Origin: Ww85 sp963745765
GTDB lineage: Bacteria > Desulfobacterota > Desulfobulbia > Desulfobulbales > Desulfocapsaceae
Assembly: GCA_963745765.1 (NCBI GenBank)
Contig: CAVUYQ010000002.1
Coordinates: 1-64,000, forward strand
DNA: 64,000 nucleotides
Direction: 5' to 3'
Of this stretch, positions 19,309 through 28,590 are shown in pieces; position 1 is the first letter of the stretch; every line of letters starts with the position of its first letter. The translations under genes and the position numbers were made by a program. Below the pieces are notes generated by a model. It was not told the origin of the DNA, did no database searches, and worked only from the letters and a program-made list of their open reading frames with translations.

Positions 19309-19749
19309 GGCGCACCCTCAGAAAAGTGTATCGCATAGTTCCTCACCTCTACCATATTCTGACATATCAGAGAAGAAGAGATTTGTTTTATGCTTCCCAT
19401 CCTCTGAAAAAGAAGTGAGAGTCTCACCATTTTTATCTATCATACTTGATTATGACATTTCATACTTTATAATATAAGAATAAGGGAACGCATGAGTGCA
19501 ATTCCCACAGGCGGAAAAAAGAAACTATTGCTGATGCAACCCGTTTTCACTAAACCTAACACCTCAAAATCACCTACCTATTCGTTTTTGTTCTGCTGCT
19601 CCAGTATTTTGCTGTCAAGTGTTCGGCAAATACTCACGACCACCTGGCGCATCGTCGGTGCGAGCAGTTTTTCATTGTGGCGCATCCCACTAGGATGCAA
19701 GATTTTGGCGGCGCCCTGGCGTCGCTGACACACAATATGGAGGAGTTAT
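19309..19749. other. Intergenic region before the HPF-like gene
   Basis: AT-rich and without a supported gene. A 78-codon frame at 19492 has no family resemblance or ribosome binding site. Promoters for hemH (leftward) and the HPF-like gene (rightward) are expected here. Confidence 0.4.
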
Positions 19750-20283
19750 ATGGAACTGAAAGTCGAATCCCGTAATGTAGAGTTGAAAAAAGGCTGGCAG
19801 ATGAAAATAGATGCTGAGAAGGAGAAACTTCTCAGGCATTATGCAGGATTTCTCCTTCATCTCAGGGTTGCCATCGAGGCCACGACTCATCATAAAGAGG
19901 GCGGTTACGAAGTCAAGATCGTGGCTTCAGTGCCGAACGACACGGTAGTTGTAAGCAGAAAAGGCGAATTGGTTCGCCCCTTGCTCATTGAAGCGTTTGA
20001 TAAGCTTTCGCTGCAGCTCAAGGAGATTCTGAGAAAGAAGCGAAAGGTGGAAAAAAATGCCGAGGCGGCAGTGGATGGAGATCGTGTCGGTATTATTCAC
20101 AAGGTCTCGCCCCATGAATCCTACGGTTTCATTACCACCATTGACCAGAGGGAAATCTATTTTCATGAAAATGCGTTAAAGAACGGTAATATTGACGACT
20201 TGATGGAAGGGGACAGTGTCCTGTACGGAGAAACGATAGGTGACAAGGGTCCCCAGGCCTCCTGGGTACGTGTTGCCAAATAA
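19750..20283 (+). CDS. HPF/RaiA-like ribosome-hibernation domain fused to a cold-shock domain
   Basis: The protein has 177 residues, with GGAGGAG just upstream of the ATG. Residues about 1-105 resemble the ribosome-associated HPF/YfiA (S30AE) fold: MELKVESRNVELKKGWQ opens it, and FDKLSLQLKEILRKKRK closes it. Residues about 110-177 are a cold-shock/S1-like OB domain (HESYGFITTIDQREIYFHENAL, GDSVLYGETIGDKGPQASWV). It probably binds the ribosome or its RNA under slow growth or stress. It is monocistronic, ending in a strong terminator. Confidence 0.82.
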   Translation: MELKVESRNVELKKGWQMKIDAEKEKLLRHYAGFLLHLRVAIEATTHHKEGGYEVKIVASVPNDTVVVSRKGELVRPLLIEAFDKLSLQLKEILRKKRKVEKNAEAAVDGDRVGIIHKVSPHESYGFITTIDQREIYFHENALKNGNIDDLMEGDSVLYGETIGDKGPQASWVRVAK

Positions 20284-20309
20284 TAAGAAAATTCGCTAGA
20301 GACAACAGG

Positions 20310-20341
20310 GCCTCGGATATAATGTCCGAGGCTTTTTTTTT
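20310..20341 (+). terminator. Rho-independent terminator after HPF/CSD gene
   Basis: GCCTCGGA/TCCGAGGC, an 8-bp perfect stem with a 7-base loop, is followed by a run of at least nine T. Confidence 0.92.
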
Positions 20342-20454
20342 AATACCCGTTCTCATGTTCGCAGCGGTTTAACCATATACCGGTAAAACCGCTGACGAGG
20401 CCGGCTTATCACCCTTGTCATAGAAACTTACTACATGTTTCACGCATGATAAGT

Positions 20455-22050
20455 TCACTCATCCCGGTATCGGGCAAAGGAGAAGTCACTGTTTTCATAG
20501 GTTGACGGATCAACATCGGGATATACCACCTGTTGCCCGTTCCATGGTTTTTTCAGGATATATGCATTGCCTTCGGTACTAACAACATTGCTGCGGTGCA
20601 GCGGAATTTTGCCGCCGGCAGTGGCGATGTATCGGGGAATAGCATCTCCGGAAATATTTCCATACATTGATTCCACTATATCACGCCCGACATCAAGCGG
20701 GACCCGGAAATGAGCGAATTGGGGATTACGATAGCTGCAGTTGAAAATATAGTAGGGGCGGATATAGGCTTCCTGAATTGTCTCACAGAGCTTCCACATT
20801 TTCACCCGGCTGTCGTTGATGCCTTTGAGCAGGACCGCCTGGTTGAGAATGGTAAAGCAGCGTTTTGAAATTCGCCGGAAGGTGTCACGCGACACCGGGG
20901 TGATTTCCTGGGCGGTATTGACCTGAGTAACAACCCTGATAGGCTTTTTATCGTTACTTTCTTCGATAATATCGAGGAGTTCTTCATCAACTCGCATCGG
21001 TACGGTGACGGGTACCCGGGTTCCAAGCCGCTTGACGGTCACATGCTCGATCCCGTCCAGTTCTCCGAGCAGCCAGCGCAGGAGTGAGTTGGGCAGGACA
21101 AAGGCATCACCGCCGGTAATGAGGACATCTCTAATCCTGTTGTTTGCCCTGATATAATCAAGGGCTTCGCCATACGCCTCTCGTGAATAGACATGATCCT
21201 TCCTGCCGATATGGGCCAGCCGCAGACAGTGTGTGCAGTACATGGCGCACATATTGGTAGCCTTGATCGAAACGACTCGTGGGTAGAACTGGTCAATCAG
21301 GCGTGCCGGTGAATGGTCGGCGGCGACCGGCGGAATCTCTATTCCGGCGTTATCTATCATTTCTCCGGTGGGTATCGACTGCAGCATGATGGGATCGTTG
21401 ATGCTCCCCGGCAGGATCAGGCTTGTGTAGTAAGGTGTCAGTCGCATGCGATACGCTCTGGTGACCCTGGTAATGGATGCAACGGCTGATTTTGGCAGAT
21501 CGACAAGTTTTGCCAGGGTCTCAATAGAATCGACTGCATGACGAATCTGTCCCTGAAACGAGTTCCAGTCACTATCTGTCATTGACAGTTCTTTCTTGAT
21601 GCGGGCCTGGTTCTCGAGGATCTGGTCCCACTTTTCGATGCCGCTGGGTGAGGCGTCCTTCTCTTTCAGGTATTCATCGACTCGCGCATTGGCATCAGCC
21701 GCAATGGGTCGTGCCTGGGTCAGGCGACCACCGACACTCACCATGTGTTCATCTATCTGCTGATGTTTCAGGGCAAGATCTGCCAGTGTCTGTCTGCTGA
21801 TGCCAAAAACGTCGGGAGGATACCTGTGTGTTTTTTTCTGCTCGACAAGGAAGGTGAACAAAGAAAGGATTGGCCCGGTGAGTTCGCTGCTTTGGGCGTG
21901 ATCGAGCAGTGCCGAAGCTTCTTTACGACTCTTTTCATCCGGCGTGTCGGTCGTGGCAGGAACGGTTGTCCCTAATTGTGTCAGTAAATCACTGGTAAAC
22001 GAGTCAAATTGAGCAGGAGTTGAGGAATCGGGACATGTTAGGGTATCCAT
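20455..22050 (-). CDS. KamA-family radical SAM/PLP aminomutase-like protein
   Basis: The protein has 531 residues, against about 420 for lysine 2,3-aminomutase, the difference being a ~160-residue N-terminal extension without recognised domain. The core starts near residue 161 (WNSFQGQIRHAVDSIETLAK). The radical-SAM cysteines are C268, C272 and C275 (NMCAMYCTHCLR, CX3CX2C), and the PLP lysine lies in ATAGGKIPL. The two Asp that hold the lysine substrate side chain in the characterised enzyme appear as Ser (FNCSY) and Thr (ATAGG) by hand alignment, so the substrate is probably not lysine. The start codon overlaps the end of the ATP-grasp gene's ribosome-binding context (GGAG in its last codons), implying coupled translation. 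Confidence 0.85.
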   Translation of the reverse strand: MDTLTCPDSSTPAQFDSFTSDLLTQLGTTVPATTDTPDEKSRKEASALLDHAQSSELTGPILSLFTFLVEQKKTHRYPPDVFGISRQTLADLALKHQQIDEHMVSVGGRLTQARPIAADANARVDEYLKEKDASPSGIEKWDQILENQARIKKELSMTDSDWNSFQGQIRHAVDSIETLAKLVDLPKSAVASITRVTRAYRMRLTPYYTSLILPGSINDPIMLQSIPTGEMIDNAGIEIPPVAADHSPARLIDQFYPRVVSIKATNMCAMYCTHCLRLAHIGRKDHVYSREAYGEALDYIRANNRIRDVLITGGDAFVLPNSLLRWLLGELDGIEHVTVKRLGTRVPVTVPMRVDEELLDIIEESNDKKPIRVVTQVNTAQEITPVSRDTFRRISKRCFTILNQAVLLKGINDSRVKMWKLCETIQEAYIRPYYIFNCSYRNPQFAHFRVPLDVGRDIVESMYGNISGDAIPRYIATAGGKIPLHRSNVVSTEGNAYILKKPWNGQQVVYPDVDPSTYENSDFSFARYRDE

Positions 22051-22053
22051 ATG

Positions 22054-23487
22054 CTAAGTCTCCTTTATTGTTTGCTGGATAAAGCCGACGCCCTGGCAAA
22101 GTCCCTCATTCACATCATCCATGTTTCGTGCAACTGAAACAACTCTGGCCAGAAAGCTACCCGGCATGACGAGAAAATTGGTGCCGGGATGTTCGAGAAT
22201 AACAAAATCTTTGATCAGCTCTCCATTGGCGATTTTTCTAAAGGTTTCACGTTCGTACGGGTTTTGCGGAATGTATCCCGTAGTAAGCTTTCTAGACTGG
22301 GTTTTGTAATTATAGGTACCCCAGTGGATGCTGTGTTTATTGTTTTTCAGCTCAACGGTGTTGTGTGGAAAACGGTTCTCCAGCACGGCAAAATATTCAA
22401 GCTCCGGAAGCATCGGTGCACCTTCGGGCAGGCTTTGTTCAAGCGTGAAGCAGAACTCCAGAGTTGTGCCCTGCTTGCGTGCGTTAATTTCAAGGAAGAT
22501 TACTTCGCCGTCTTCGTCGATCAGATAGTCGCAGCCAAAGATACCGCGATAGCCGTTTTTCCCGAGCATTTTGCCGACAATCACGGTGTATTCATAAAGT
22601 TTCTGCTGTTGCCGGGTGTTCGCCGTCGTCGGATATTTCGAGCCGATAAAGCGGTTACCGTCAACAATCACTTGATCCGCAATGCCGGCAATATAGACAT
22701 CATTCTCGTTGGCAACGACGGCAAGAACCGTCGGATCGAGCTGATGCGGGATAAAACGGGAAATAAGATAGATATCGTTGGAACTGCCAAATCGATTTTC
22801 AACCTGTTCCTGGCTGTAGGTTACCGCCGAATTGATGCCGGCGGCGGAATAGGCGCCACTGACAAAGATCCCGTCGGTCCAGCTGTCTCGCAGTCCGGCC
22901 GTTGTCTGCAGGAGGCAGTTTTTGTCTTCACAGATACGGTGCTCGGCGAGAGGTACAAGTGCTTCAAGCGCCTTGTACTGGGTGATTTTATTGTTAAAAT
23001 GCCGGGCAATAAATTTGTCCGGGCCGAGAATGGAAACATGCTCTATCTGGTCGAGGGTCATCTCCAGGACACTTTCGTAGAGATTGATATAGAGCTGGTT
23101 TTGCCGCTCAAGAATCCTGTCGATCAGTGTCCTGATGGCATTGTTGTTTGAGACGGCACTCATAAACTTGTCGGTACTGATTCGCCAGCTCTTGCGCGGA
23201 GCCTTACCCTTCTGAACGAAGGCATGATCGGAAATAAATTCTTCCTCTCCACGGGGATTGACTACAATTATATTTGTGTAATTATACTGTATACAGATAT
23301 CAGGTATGATGGCGATGAACCGGATCGGCCGAGTGGTGATTCGTCGGCCCAGTGTTTCCTGGACGAAATAGTTCAGGCTGTAGGCCTTGAGTTCACCCAC
23401 ATACAAAAAATAGTAATAATCCGGATTATAGGTGAAATTGGTAAACAGGATTTCATCGTCTTCAGGGACCATTGGAGTGCGCCTCAT
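22054..23487 (-). CDS. ATP-grasp domain ligase of unknown substrate
   Basis: The protein has 477 residues. The C-terminal half shows an ATP-grasp fold: GYRGIFGCDYLIDEDGEVIF followed by LEINARKQGTT (metal-binding Glu and Asn), plus YTVIVGKMLGKNG. The N-terminal ~170 residues (FLYVGELKAYSLNYFVQETLG) resemble a pre-ATP-grasp domain. Such enzymes join a carboxylate to an amine through an acyl-phosphate. It is 3 bases upstream of the aminomutase-like gene, so the two probably act in one pathway, for instance conjugating a beta-amino acid. The ATG at 23487 has a weak ribosome binding site; an in-frame ATG at 23472 is an alternative. Confidence 0.78.
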   Translation of the reverse strand: MRRTPMVPEDDEILFTNFTYNPDYYYFLYVGELKAYSLNYFVQETLGRRITTRPIRFIAIIPDICIQYNYTNIIVVNPRGEEEFISDHAFVQKGKAPRKSWRISTDKFMSAVSNNNAIRTLIDRILERQNQLYINLYESVLEMTLDQIEHVSILGPDKFIARHFNNKITQYKALEALVPLAEHRICEDKNCLLQTTAGLRDSWTDGIFVSGAYSAAGINSAVTYSQEQVENRFGSSNDIYLISRFIPHQLDPTVLAVVANENDVYIAGIADQVIVDGNRFIGSKYPTTANTRQQQKLYEYTVIVGKMLGKNGYRGIFGCDYLIDEDGEVIFLEINARKQGTTLEFCFTLEQSLPEGAPMLPELEYFAVLENRFPHNTVELKNNKHSIHWGTYNYKTQSRKLTTGYIPQNPYERETFRKIANGELIKDFVILEHPGTNFLVMPGSFLARVVSVARNMDDVNEGLCQGVGFIQQTIKET

Positions 23488-24081
23488 GTCTGTTTACGTC
23501 TGCGTTTGGAAACGGCCTGGAAGGAACAGACATCGCGGTGGTGGTCATGTTCTCTCTTTGTTCTTCATTGATGGCGGTGAGGAGAGGACACCCGGCAATG
23601 TTCAATCAGTTGCTTCACCTCCCTGATATATGGTTTTCCTTACAACCATGCACCGCCTTTGTCAAGGGGGGGCCTGCACGGTACATGCCATGCATCGAGA
23701 GGATAACCTATTAATATTTACTGATCTTTCCAGATTGATTATCAATTCGGTTGATGATCATGATTTGGCAACCTGATTGAGAAGTTGGGAATTGACTTGA
23801 CATATCATTAAAATTTTGTGATTGATATTTATGCGTTAGCAGTTTGTTGAGAATTTTTTGTTTGGTAGCGGTACCGATGGGGGGGAATGATTTCCTGCAA
23901 CGGGCGTGCTTGTATTTCAGTTTGGAGGTTTGCATCGTATTCTGTGGAAGTTAACCTTCTCTTTATTTTCCGATATCTAAAGATAGCTGGTTTGAGACAT
24001 GACTGGCTGTTACGTGTCTCTTTGGAGTATTATTCCTGTCAGAGAGATTGTTAACAAAAGAAAACAAGAGGGAGTAAAAGA
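23488..24081. other. Intergenic region between divergent ATP-grasp and TRAP receptor genes
   Basis: No recognisable gene is present. On the minus strand a GGGAGG (23618-23623) sits about 130 bases before the ATP-grasp start with only very short frames behind it, suggesting a leader or unannotated mini-ORF. The right half is AT-rich and should carry the TRAP receptor promoter. Confidence 0.4.
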
Positions 24082-25062
24082 ATGAAAATGAGAAAATCGT
24101 TGATAGCGGCCTTGGGACTGGGGTTGGTGATGGCATTCAGCTCGGCGGCAGTCGCTGCTGATGACACAATTTTTGTAACCATTGGAACCGGTGGTGTCAC
24201 CGGTGTTTATTATCCGACGGGAGGAGCAATTGCCCGTCTTGTCAATAAAGGCAAAAAAGAGCATGGCATCCGTGCCTCTGTTGAGAGTACCGGGGGGTCG
24301 GTCTACAATCTCAATGCTATTGCCGCAGGTGAACTTGAGATGGGTGTGGCCCAGTCCGACATGCAGTATCAAGCCTACAACGGTGTCGGCAAATTTGAGG
24401 AAAAAGGCCCGAACAAAGATTTGCGAGCCGTATTTTCCGTGCACCCGGAGCCTTTTACTGTTGTTGCCCGGGCCGATTCCGGCATCAAGAATTTCCAGGA
24501 TCTGAAGGGCAAGCGGGTGAATATCGGTAATCCTGGATCCGGCCAGCGTGCCACCATGGAAGTGGTGATGGACAAGATGGGCTGGACCAAGGACGATTTC
24601 AAGCTCGCTGCTGAATTGAAGCCGGCTGAGCAGTCTGGGGCCCTTTGTGATAACAAGGTGGATGCCATTATCTACACCGTTGGTCATCCGAACGGATCCA
24701 TTCAGGAAGCCACCACTGCCTGTGATGCCGTTCTGGTAAATGTCCAAGGACCCGAGATTGATGATCTGGTCAAGCAATACGATTACTATCGTAAAGCTGT
24801 TATTCCCGGCGGTATGTATCGCGGCAACCCTGACGACACCGTCACCTTCGGTGTCGGGGCGACATTCGTCAGCTCTTCCAAGGTTCCCGAGAAGGTCATT
24901 TACGTGGTGACCAAGGCTGTCTTCGAGAATTTTGACGATTTCAAAAAACTGCATCCCGCTTTTGCCAACCTGAAAAAGGAAGAAATGGTAAAAGATGGTC
25001 TGTCAGCACCGCTGCATGACGGTGCCGCCAAGTACTACAAAGAAGTTGGTCTGATCAAATAA
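24082..25062 (+). CDS. TRAP transporter solute receptor, TAXI family
   Basis: The protein has 326 residues with a signal peptide (MKMRKSLIAALGLGLVMAFSS, cleavage near AVAA-DD). IGTGGVTGVYYPTGGAIARL and the IGNPGSGQRATMEVVM segment identify the TAXI class. It binds a small organic anion in the periplasm and hands it to the fused permease downstream. The ligand cannot be predicted; glutamate-type substrates are known for some family members. A strong terminator separates it from the permease gene, allowing receptor excess. Confidence 0.92.
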   Translation: MKMRKSLIAALGLGLVMAFSSAAVAADDTIFVTIGTGGVTGVYYPTGGAIARLVNKGKKEHGIRASVESTGGSVYNLNAIAAGELEMGVAQSDMQYQAYNGVGKFEEKGPNKDLRAVFSVHPEPFTVVARADSGIKNFQDLKGKRVNIGNPGSGQRATMEVVMDKMGWTKDDFKLAAELKPAEQSGALCDNKVDAIIYTVGHPNGSIQEATTACDAVLVNVQGPEIDDLVKQYDYYRKAVIPGGMYRGNPDDTVTFGVGATFVSSSKVPEKVIYVVTKAVFENFDDFKKLHPAFANLKKEEMVKDGLSAPLHDGAAKYYKEVGLIK

Positions 25063-25095
25063 GGCAATTTTTTCTTTAGTGCTGAGATGTTGTCT

Positions 25096-25132
25096 CTGTG
25101 CGCGACCCTCGTGGTTGCGCACAGTTTTTTTT
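25096..25132 (+). terminator. Terminator between TAXI receptor and TRAP permease genes
   Basis: CTGTGCGCGACC pairs with GGTTGCGCACAG (11 of 12 Watson-Crick plus one G-T), followed by eight T. Confidence 0.9.
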
Positions 25133-25319
25133 CTTCACCAAATGATGTTACCTCTGCAAAACCGTTACCTTGAGGGGAGAAAATAACGTTCGTTATCGCT
25201 ATAAATGGTGTCTTATACGAACGCTAGCCGAGCCCCTTCTCTGTTTTTGAACTGCTGCCGGATTGGCAGCAGTATACTGTTGCGCCGTGGCGCATGATTG
25301 CCGAGGAGGAGTAGTCAGC

Positions 25320-27905
25320 ATGACAAAGCCCGCCGAGAAGTCATTGCCCAATGATAACGTGCAGGACCTGGTTGCCGAGGTGGAAACCGGTGGCCGTAAT
25401 CCCACGGGGTCGATACCTAAAAAAGTGTTATTTTTTGTGCCGCTGGCCTGGACCTTGTTTCAGTTATGGTATGCCTCTCCGTTACCATACTTGTTTAATT
25501 TTTTCGTCCTCAACTCCACCGAAGCACGTGCTATCCACCTGGCCTTTGCGATGTTTCTCGCTTACACGGCATTTCCGACATTCAAATCTTCGCCGAAAAG
25601 CTATATTCCCAGCCAGGACTGGATTCTTGCCCTGCTTGCCTCGTTCAGTTCTGCCTATATATTCATTTTTTATGAAGCGCTTTCCAGTCGGCCCGGAGAC
25701 CCGACAACCCTTGATCTCGTTGTAGCCGTCGCCGGTCTTGTCTTCCTGCTCGAGGCGACCCGGCGGGCTCTGGGCCCGCCTCTGATGGTTGTTGCTTCGG
25801 TCTTTATAATTTACACCTTTGCCGGGCAGTATATGCCTGATGTCATCGCTCACAAGGGCGCTAGCCTGGTCAAGGGCATGACCCATTACTGGCTGACGAC
25901 GGAGGGGGTCTTCGGCGTGGCGCTGGGTGTATCGACCGGCATGGTTTTCATGTTTGTGTTGTTCGGTTCCCTGCTCGAATCGGCCGGTGCCGGGAACTAT
26001 TTCATAAGAACAGCTTTTGCCGGTCTCGGACACATGCGTGGAGGGCCAGCCAAGGCCGCCGTTATTTCATCAGCCCTGACTGGTCTTGTTTCCGGCTCCT
26101 CCATCGCCAATGTGGTGACAACGGGAACCTTTACCATACCACTGATGAAAAAAGTCGGATTTTCGGCTGAAAAGGCGGGTGCGATCGAGGTGGCTTCATC
26201 TACTAACGGCCAGTTGATGCCGCCGGTCATGGGGGCGGCAGCCTTTCTGATGGTGGAATATGTCGGGATCTCTTATATCGAAGTCATCAAACATGCCTTC
26301 CTGCCAGCTGCCATTTCCTATATAGCCCTTGTCTATATCGTCCACCTTGAGGCCTGCAAGATGGGGCTGAAGGGTCTGCCGAAGCGGCATACAAAAACAT
26401 TTGCTCAGTCACTGATGACGTTTGTGATGATCGTGTTGTTACTCATTGTTATCTGCGGTGCCACCTATTACGGGCTCGGTTGGATCAAGGTTGCGGCCGG
26501 CGAGGCGACCATCTATATTGTTTCGGTTCTGCTCTTCGCCGCCTATATGCTGTTGCTGAAGGTTGCCTGCATGGTACCTGAACTGGACACTTCGACCGAT
26601 ATTCCGGAATTGCCGCTGCTCGGCCCGACGGCACGGTCGGGATTATATTTTCTGCTTCCCGTCGTCGTTTTGATGTGGTGCCTGACGGTTGAACGCCTTT
26701 CACCATCACTTTCGGCATTCTGGGCCACTATTCTGCTGATAGTCATTGTCATGACACAGCGTCCGCTGAAAGGCTGGATGAGAAAAAGCACAGGTGAGCT
26801 GTTTACCTTCCGGCGAGGTTGGCAGGACCTGATCACCGGCATGGTATCCGGTGCGAAAAATATGATCGGCATCGGTGTTGCGACCGCTGCTGCCGGAATT
26901 ATCGTGGGAACGGTGACACTGACCGGCATTGGACTGGTAATGACTGAATTTGTCGAATTCATTTCCGGCGGAAATCTCGTGCTTATTCTTCTCTTTACTG
27001 CGGTCATCAGTCTGCTGCTCGGTATGGGGCTGCCGACAACGGCAAACTATATTGTCGTTTCAACCCTGATGGCCCCGGTTATCGTCAGCCTGGGCGCCCA
27101 GAACGGCCTCATTGTTCCGCTGATAGCGGTTCATTTGTTCGTCTTTTATTTCGGTATCCTGGCGGATGACACACCGCCGGTGGGCCTGGCGGCATTTGCG
27201 GCGGCCGGCATCTCGGGGGGTGATCCCATTCGAACCGGCATCCAGGGATTCACCTATGATATCAGAACGGCAATATTGCCGTTCATCTTCATTTTCAATA
27301 CTGAATTATTGATGATCGGTATCGGTTCGCCGTTGCATTTCATCGTGGTGGTGACAGCCGCCATTATTGCCATGCTGGCTTTTGCTGCCGGTACCCAGGG
27401 TTATTTCCTGACAAAATGCAGGTGGTGGGAAACCATTGCCCTGCTCCTGGCCGCTTTTACACTGTTTCGTCCGGGATTTTTCTGGGACGAGCTCTATCCT
27501 GAACTGATAGAGGAACCGGCTGCCAACCTGATTCAGGTCGTTGAAAAACTTGATCCCGGGAAGCAGCTGCGTTTGACGGTCAAAGGAGAAAAAATGAATG
27601 GCACCGGGTATGTCATGACGGTAATGGTGCCTGTCGGTGATGAAGCAACAGGTGCTGAACGATTGCAGGGAATCGGTTTTGAAACAAGGAATGAAGATGG
27701 TAAAGTTCTTATTGATAATATCGTCTTTGCCAGTGCTGCAGAGAAAGCAAACATCGATTTCGACCAGGAGATTCTCGCCGTTCAGCTGCTCAATGACCGG
27801 CCGCCGAAACAGTTGATGTTTATTCCGGCCATGCTCCTGCTTGGCTTTATCTGGTTTAGACAGCGAAAAAGATTACAAAAGCAGCTCGCGGTCGCTGCCG
27901 CTTGA
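25320..27905 (+). CDS. TRAP transporter fused permease (DctQM type, TAXI system)
   Basis: The protein has 861 residues; the ATG at 25320 follows GAGGAGGAG. The N-terminal ~200 residues carry the small-subunit-like helices, the central part the large DctM domain with many helices (GLVSGSSIANVVTTGTFTIP, SSTNGQLMPPVMGAAAFLM, LLGMGLPTTANYIVVSTL, DDTPPVGLAAFAAAGISGG). The C-terminal ~150 residues form a soluble PDZ-like segment (DUF3394 type: GFETRNEDGKVLIDNIVFAS) before a last hydrophobic helix. It drives solute uptake by Na+ or H+ gradients with the TAXI receptor. Confidence 0.92.
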   Translation: MTKPAEKSLPNDNVQDLVAEVETGGRNPTGSIPKKVLFFVPLAWTLFQLWYASPLPYLFNFFVLNSTEARAIHLAFAMFLAYTAFPTFKSSPKSYIPSQDWILALLASFSSAYIFIFYEALSSRPGDPTTLDLVVAVAGLVFLLEATRRALGPPLMVVASVFIIYTFAGQYMPDVIAHKGASLVKGMTHYWLTTEGVFGVALGVSTGMVFMFVLFGSLLESAGAGNYFIRTAFAGLGHMRGGPAKAAVISSALTGLVSGSSIANVVTTGTFTIPLMKKVGFSAEKAGAIEVASSTNGQLMPPVMGAAAFLMVEYVGISYIEVIKHAFLPAAISYIALVYIVHLEACKMGLKGLPKRHTKTFAQSLMTFVMIVLLLIVICGATYYGLGWIKVAAGEATIYIVSVLLFAAYMLLLKVACMVPELDTSTDIPELPLLGPTARSGLYFLLPVVVLMWCLTVERLSPSLSAFWATILLIVIVMTQRPLKGWMRKSTGELFTFRRGWQDLITGMVSGAKNMIGIGVATAAAGIIVGTVTLTGIGLVMTEFVEFISGGNLVLILLFTAVISLLLGMGLPTTANYIVVSTLMAPVIVSLGAQNGLIVPLIAVHLFVFYFGILADDTPPVGLAAFAAAGISGGDPIRTGIQGFTYDIRTAILPFIFIFNTELLMIGIGSPLHFIVVVTAAIIAMLAFAAGTQGYFLTKCRWWETIALLLAAFTLFRPGFFWDELYPELIEEPAANLIQVVEKLDPGKQLRLTVKGEKMNGTGYVMTVMVPVGDEATGAERLQGIGFETRNEDGKVLIDNIVFASAAEKANIDFDQEILAVQLLNDRPPKQLMFIPAMLLLGFIWFRQRKRLQKQLAVAAA

Positions 27906-28018
27906 AGGGGTGAAGAAGGGGAAGCGTCGGTATAGATGAAAAAGAGCGTCTGTCTTTTAATTGGGTGATACAGCAGGAACAGAAGGTTATCACCGTAAAG
28001 TGTCTGGAGGTGGCTGTA

Positions 28019-28516
28019 ATGATTAAAAAGATAATGGTGCCGATGGCGTTCTCCGAATATTCCCGGGGGATACTCGATTATGCCGCGGAGCAAGCCTTGT
28101 CGAACGGTGCTGAACTCTGTATCGTCAATGTCATTAATAATCGGGATCTGGAGGCGGTGAACAAGATTACCGCTTTCGGTTACAAGGTTGATAGTGACAA
28201 GTATCTAGAGACAGTAAAAAAAGAACGAAGGGAAGGGATTGCTGAAATGTCCGAGCACCTGACGCTTCCCGATGACCAGGTTTCTTTTTCTTTTCTTATC
28301 GGCGATCCGACGGAAGAACTGTTGCGCTTTGTCGTAGAATCAGATATCGATATGGTTGTTATGGGTGTCAGGAACAGAGATATTAAACATCTGTTTTTCG
28401 GTTCGGTTGCGGACGGGATGTTCAGAAGATGCCCGGTGCCGATTATTTCCTATCGGGGAGGAGATATTGCGAGACGTTTGCGGAAACGCGTTGAAAAGCA
28501 TTTGAGCCACCATTAG
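28019..28516 (+). CDS. Universal stress protein (UspA family)
   Basis: The protein has 165 residues; GGAGG lies 8 bases before the ATG at 28019. The fold is marked by KKIMVPMAFSEYSRGILDYAAEQA, and the nucleotide loop GVRNRDIKHLFFGSVADGMFRRCPVPII matches the ATP-binding G-2x-G-9x-G(S/T) pattern only partly. Genes of this family are found next to TRAP transporters (TeaD with TeaABC in Halomonas), where they modulate transport. It starts 113 bases after the permease gene, so the same role is a reasonable inference. Confidence 0.88.
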   Translation: MIKKIMVPMAFSEYSRGILDYAAEQALSNGAELCIVNVINNRDLEAVNKITAFGYKVDSDKYLETVKKERREGIAEMSEHLTLPDDQVSFSFLIGDPTEELLRFVVESDIDMVVMGVRNRDIKHLFFGSVADGMFRRCPVPIISYRGGDIARRLRKRVEKHLSHH

Positions 28517-28560
28517 AAGAGACAGGAACCAGAAAATTCCGGGCACTGGCCCGGAGCTGA

Positions 28561-28590
28561 AAAGGGAGAGGCCATGCCTCTCCCTTTTTC
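28561..28590 (+). terminator. Rho-independent terminator after uspA-like gene
   Basis: AAAAGGGAGAGGC pairs with GCCTCTCCCTTTT around CAT, ending in a T-run. A second perfect palindrome overlaps its tail. Confidence 0.9.

Noticed and set aside
19492..19728. 78-codon open frame before the HPF-like gene
   Set aside because: Low-complexity translation and no ribosome binding site; better read as intergenic.
22189..23151. 320-codon plus-strand frame opposite the ATP-grasp gene
   Set aside because: It lies wholly antisense to a protein with clear ATP-grasp motifs and its translation shows no motif of its own.
24010..24954. 314-codon minus-strand frame opposite the TAXI receptor gene
   Set aside because: Antisense shadow of a gene with clear signal peptide and family motifs.
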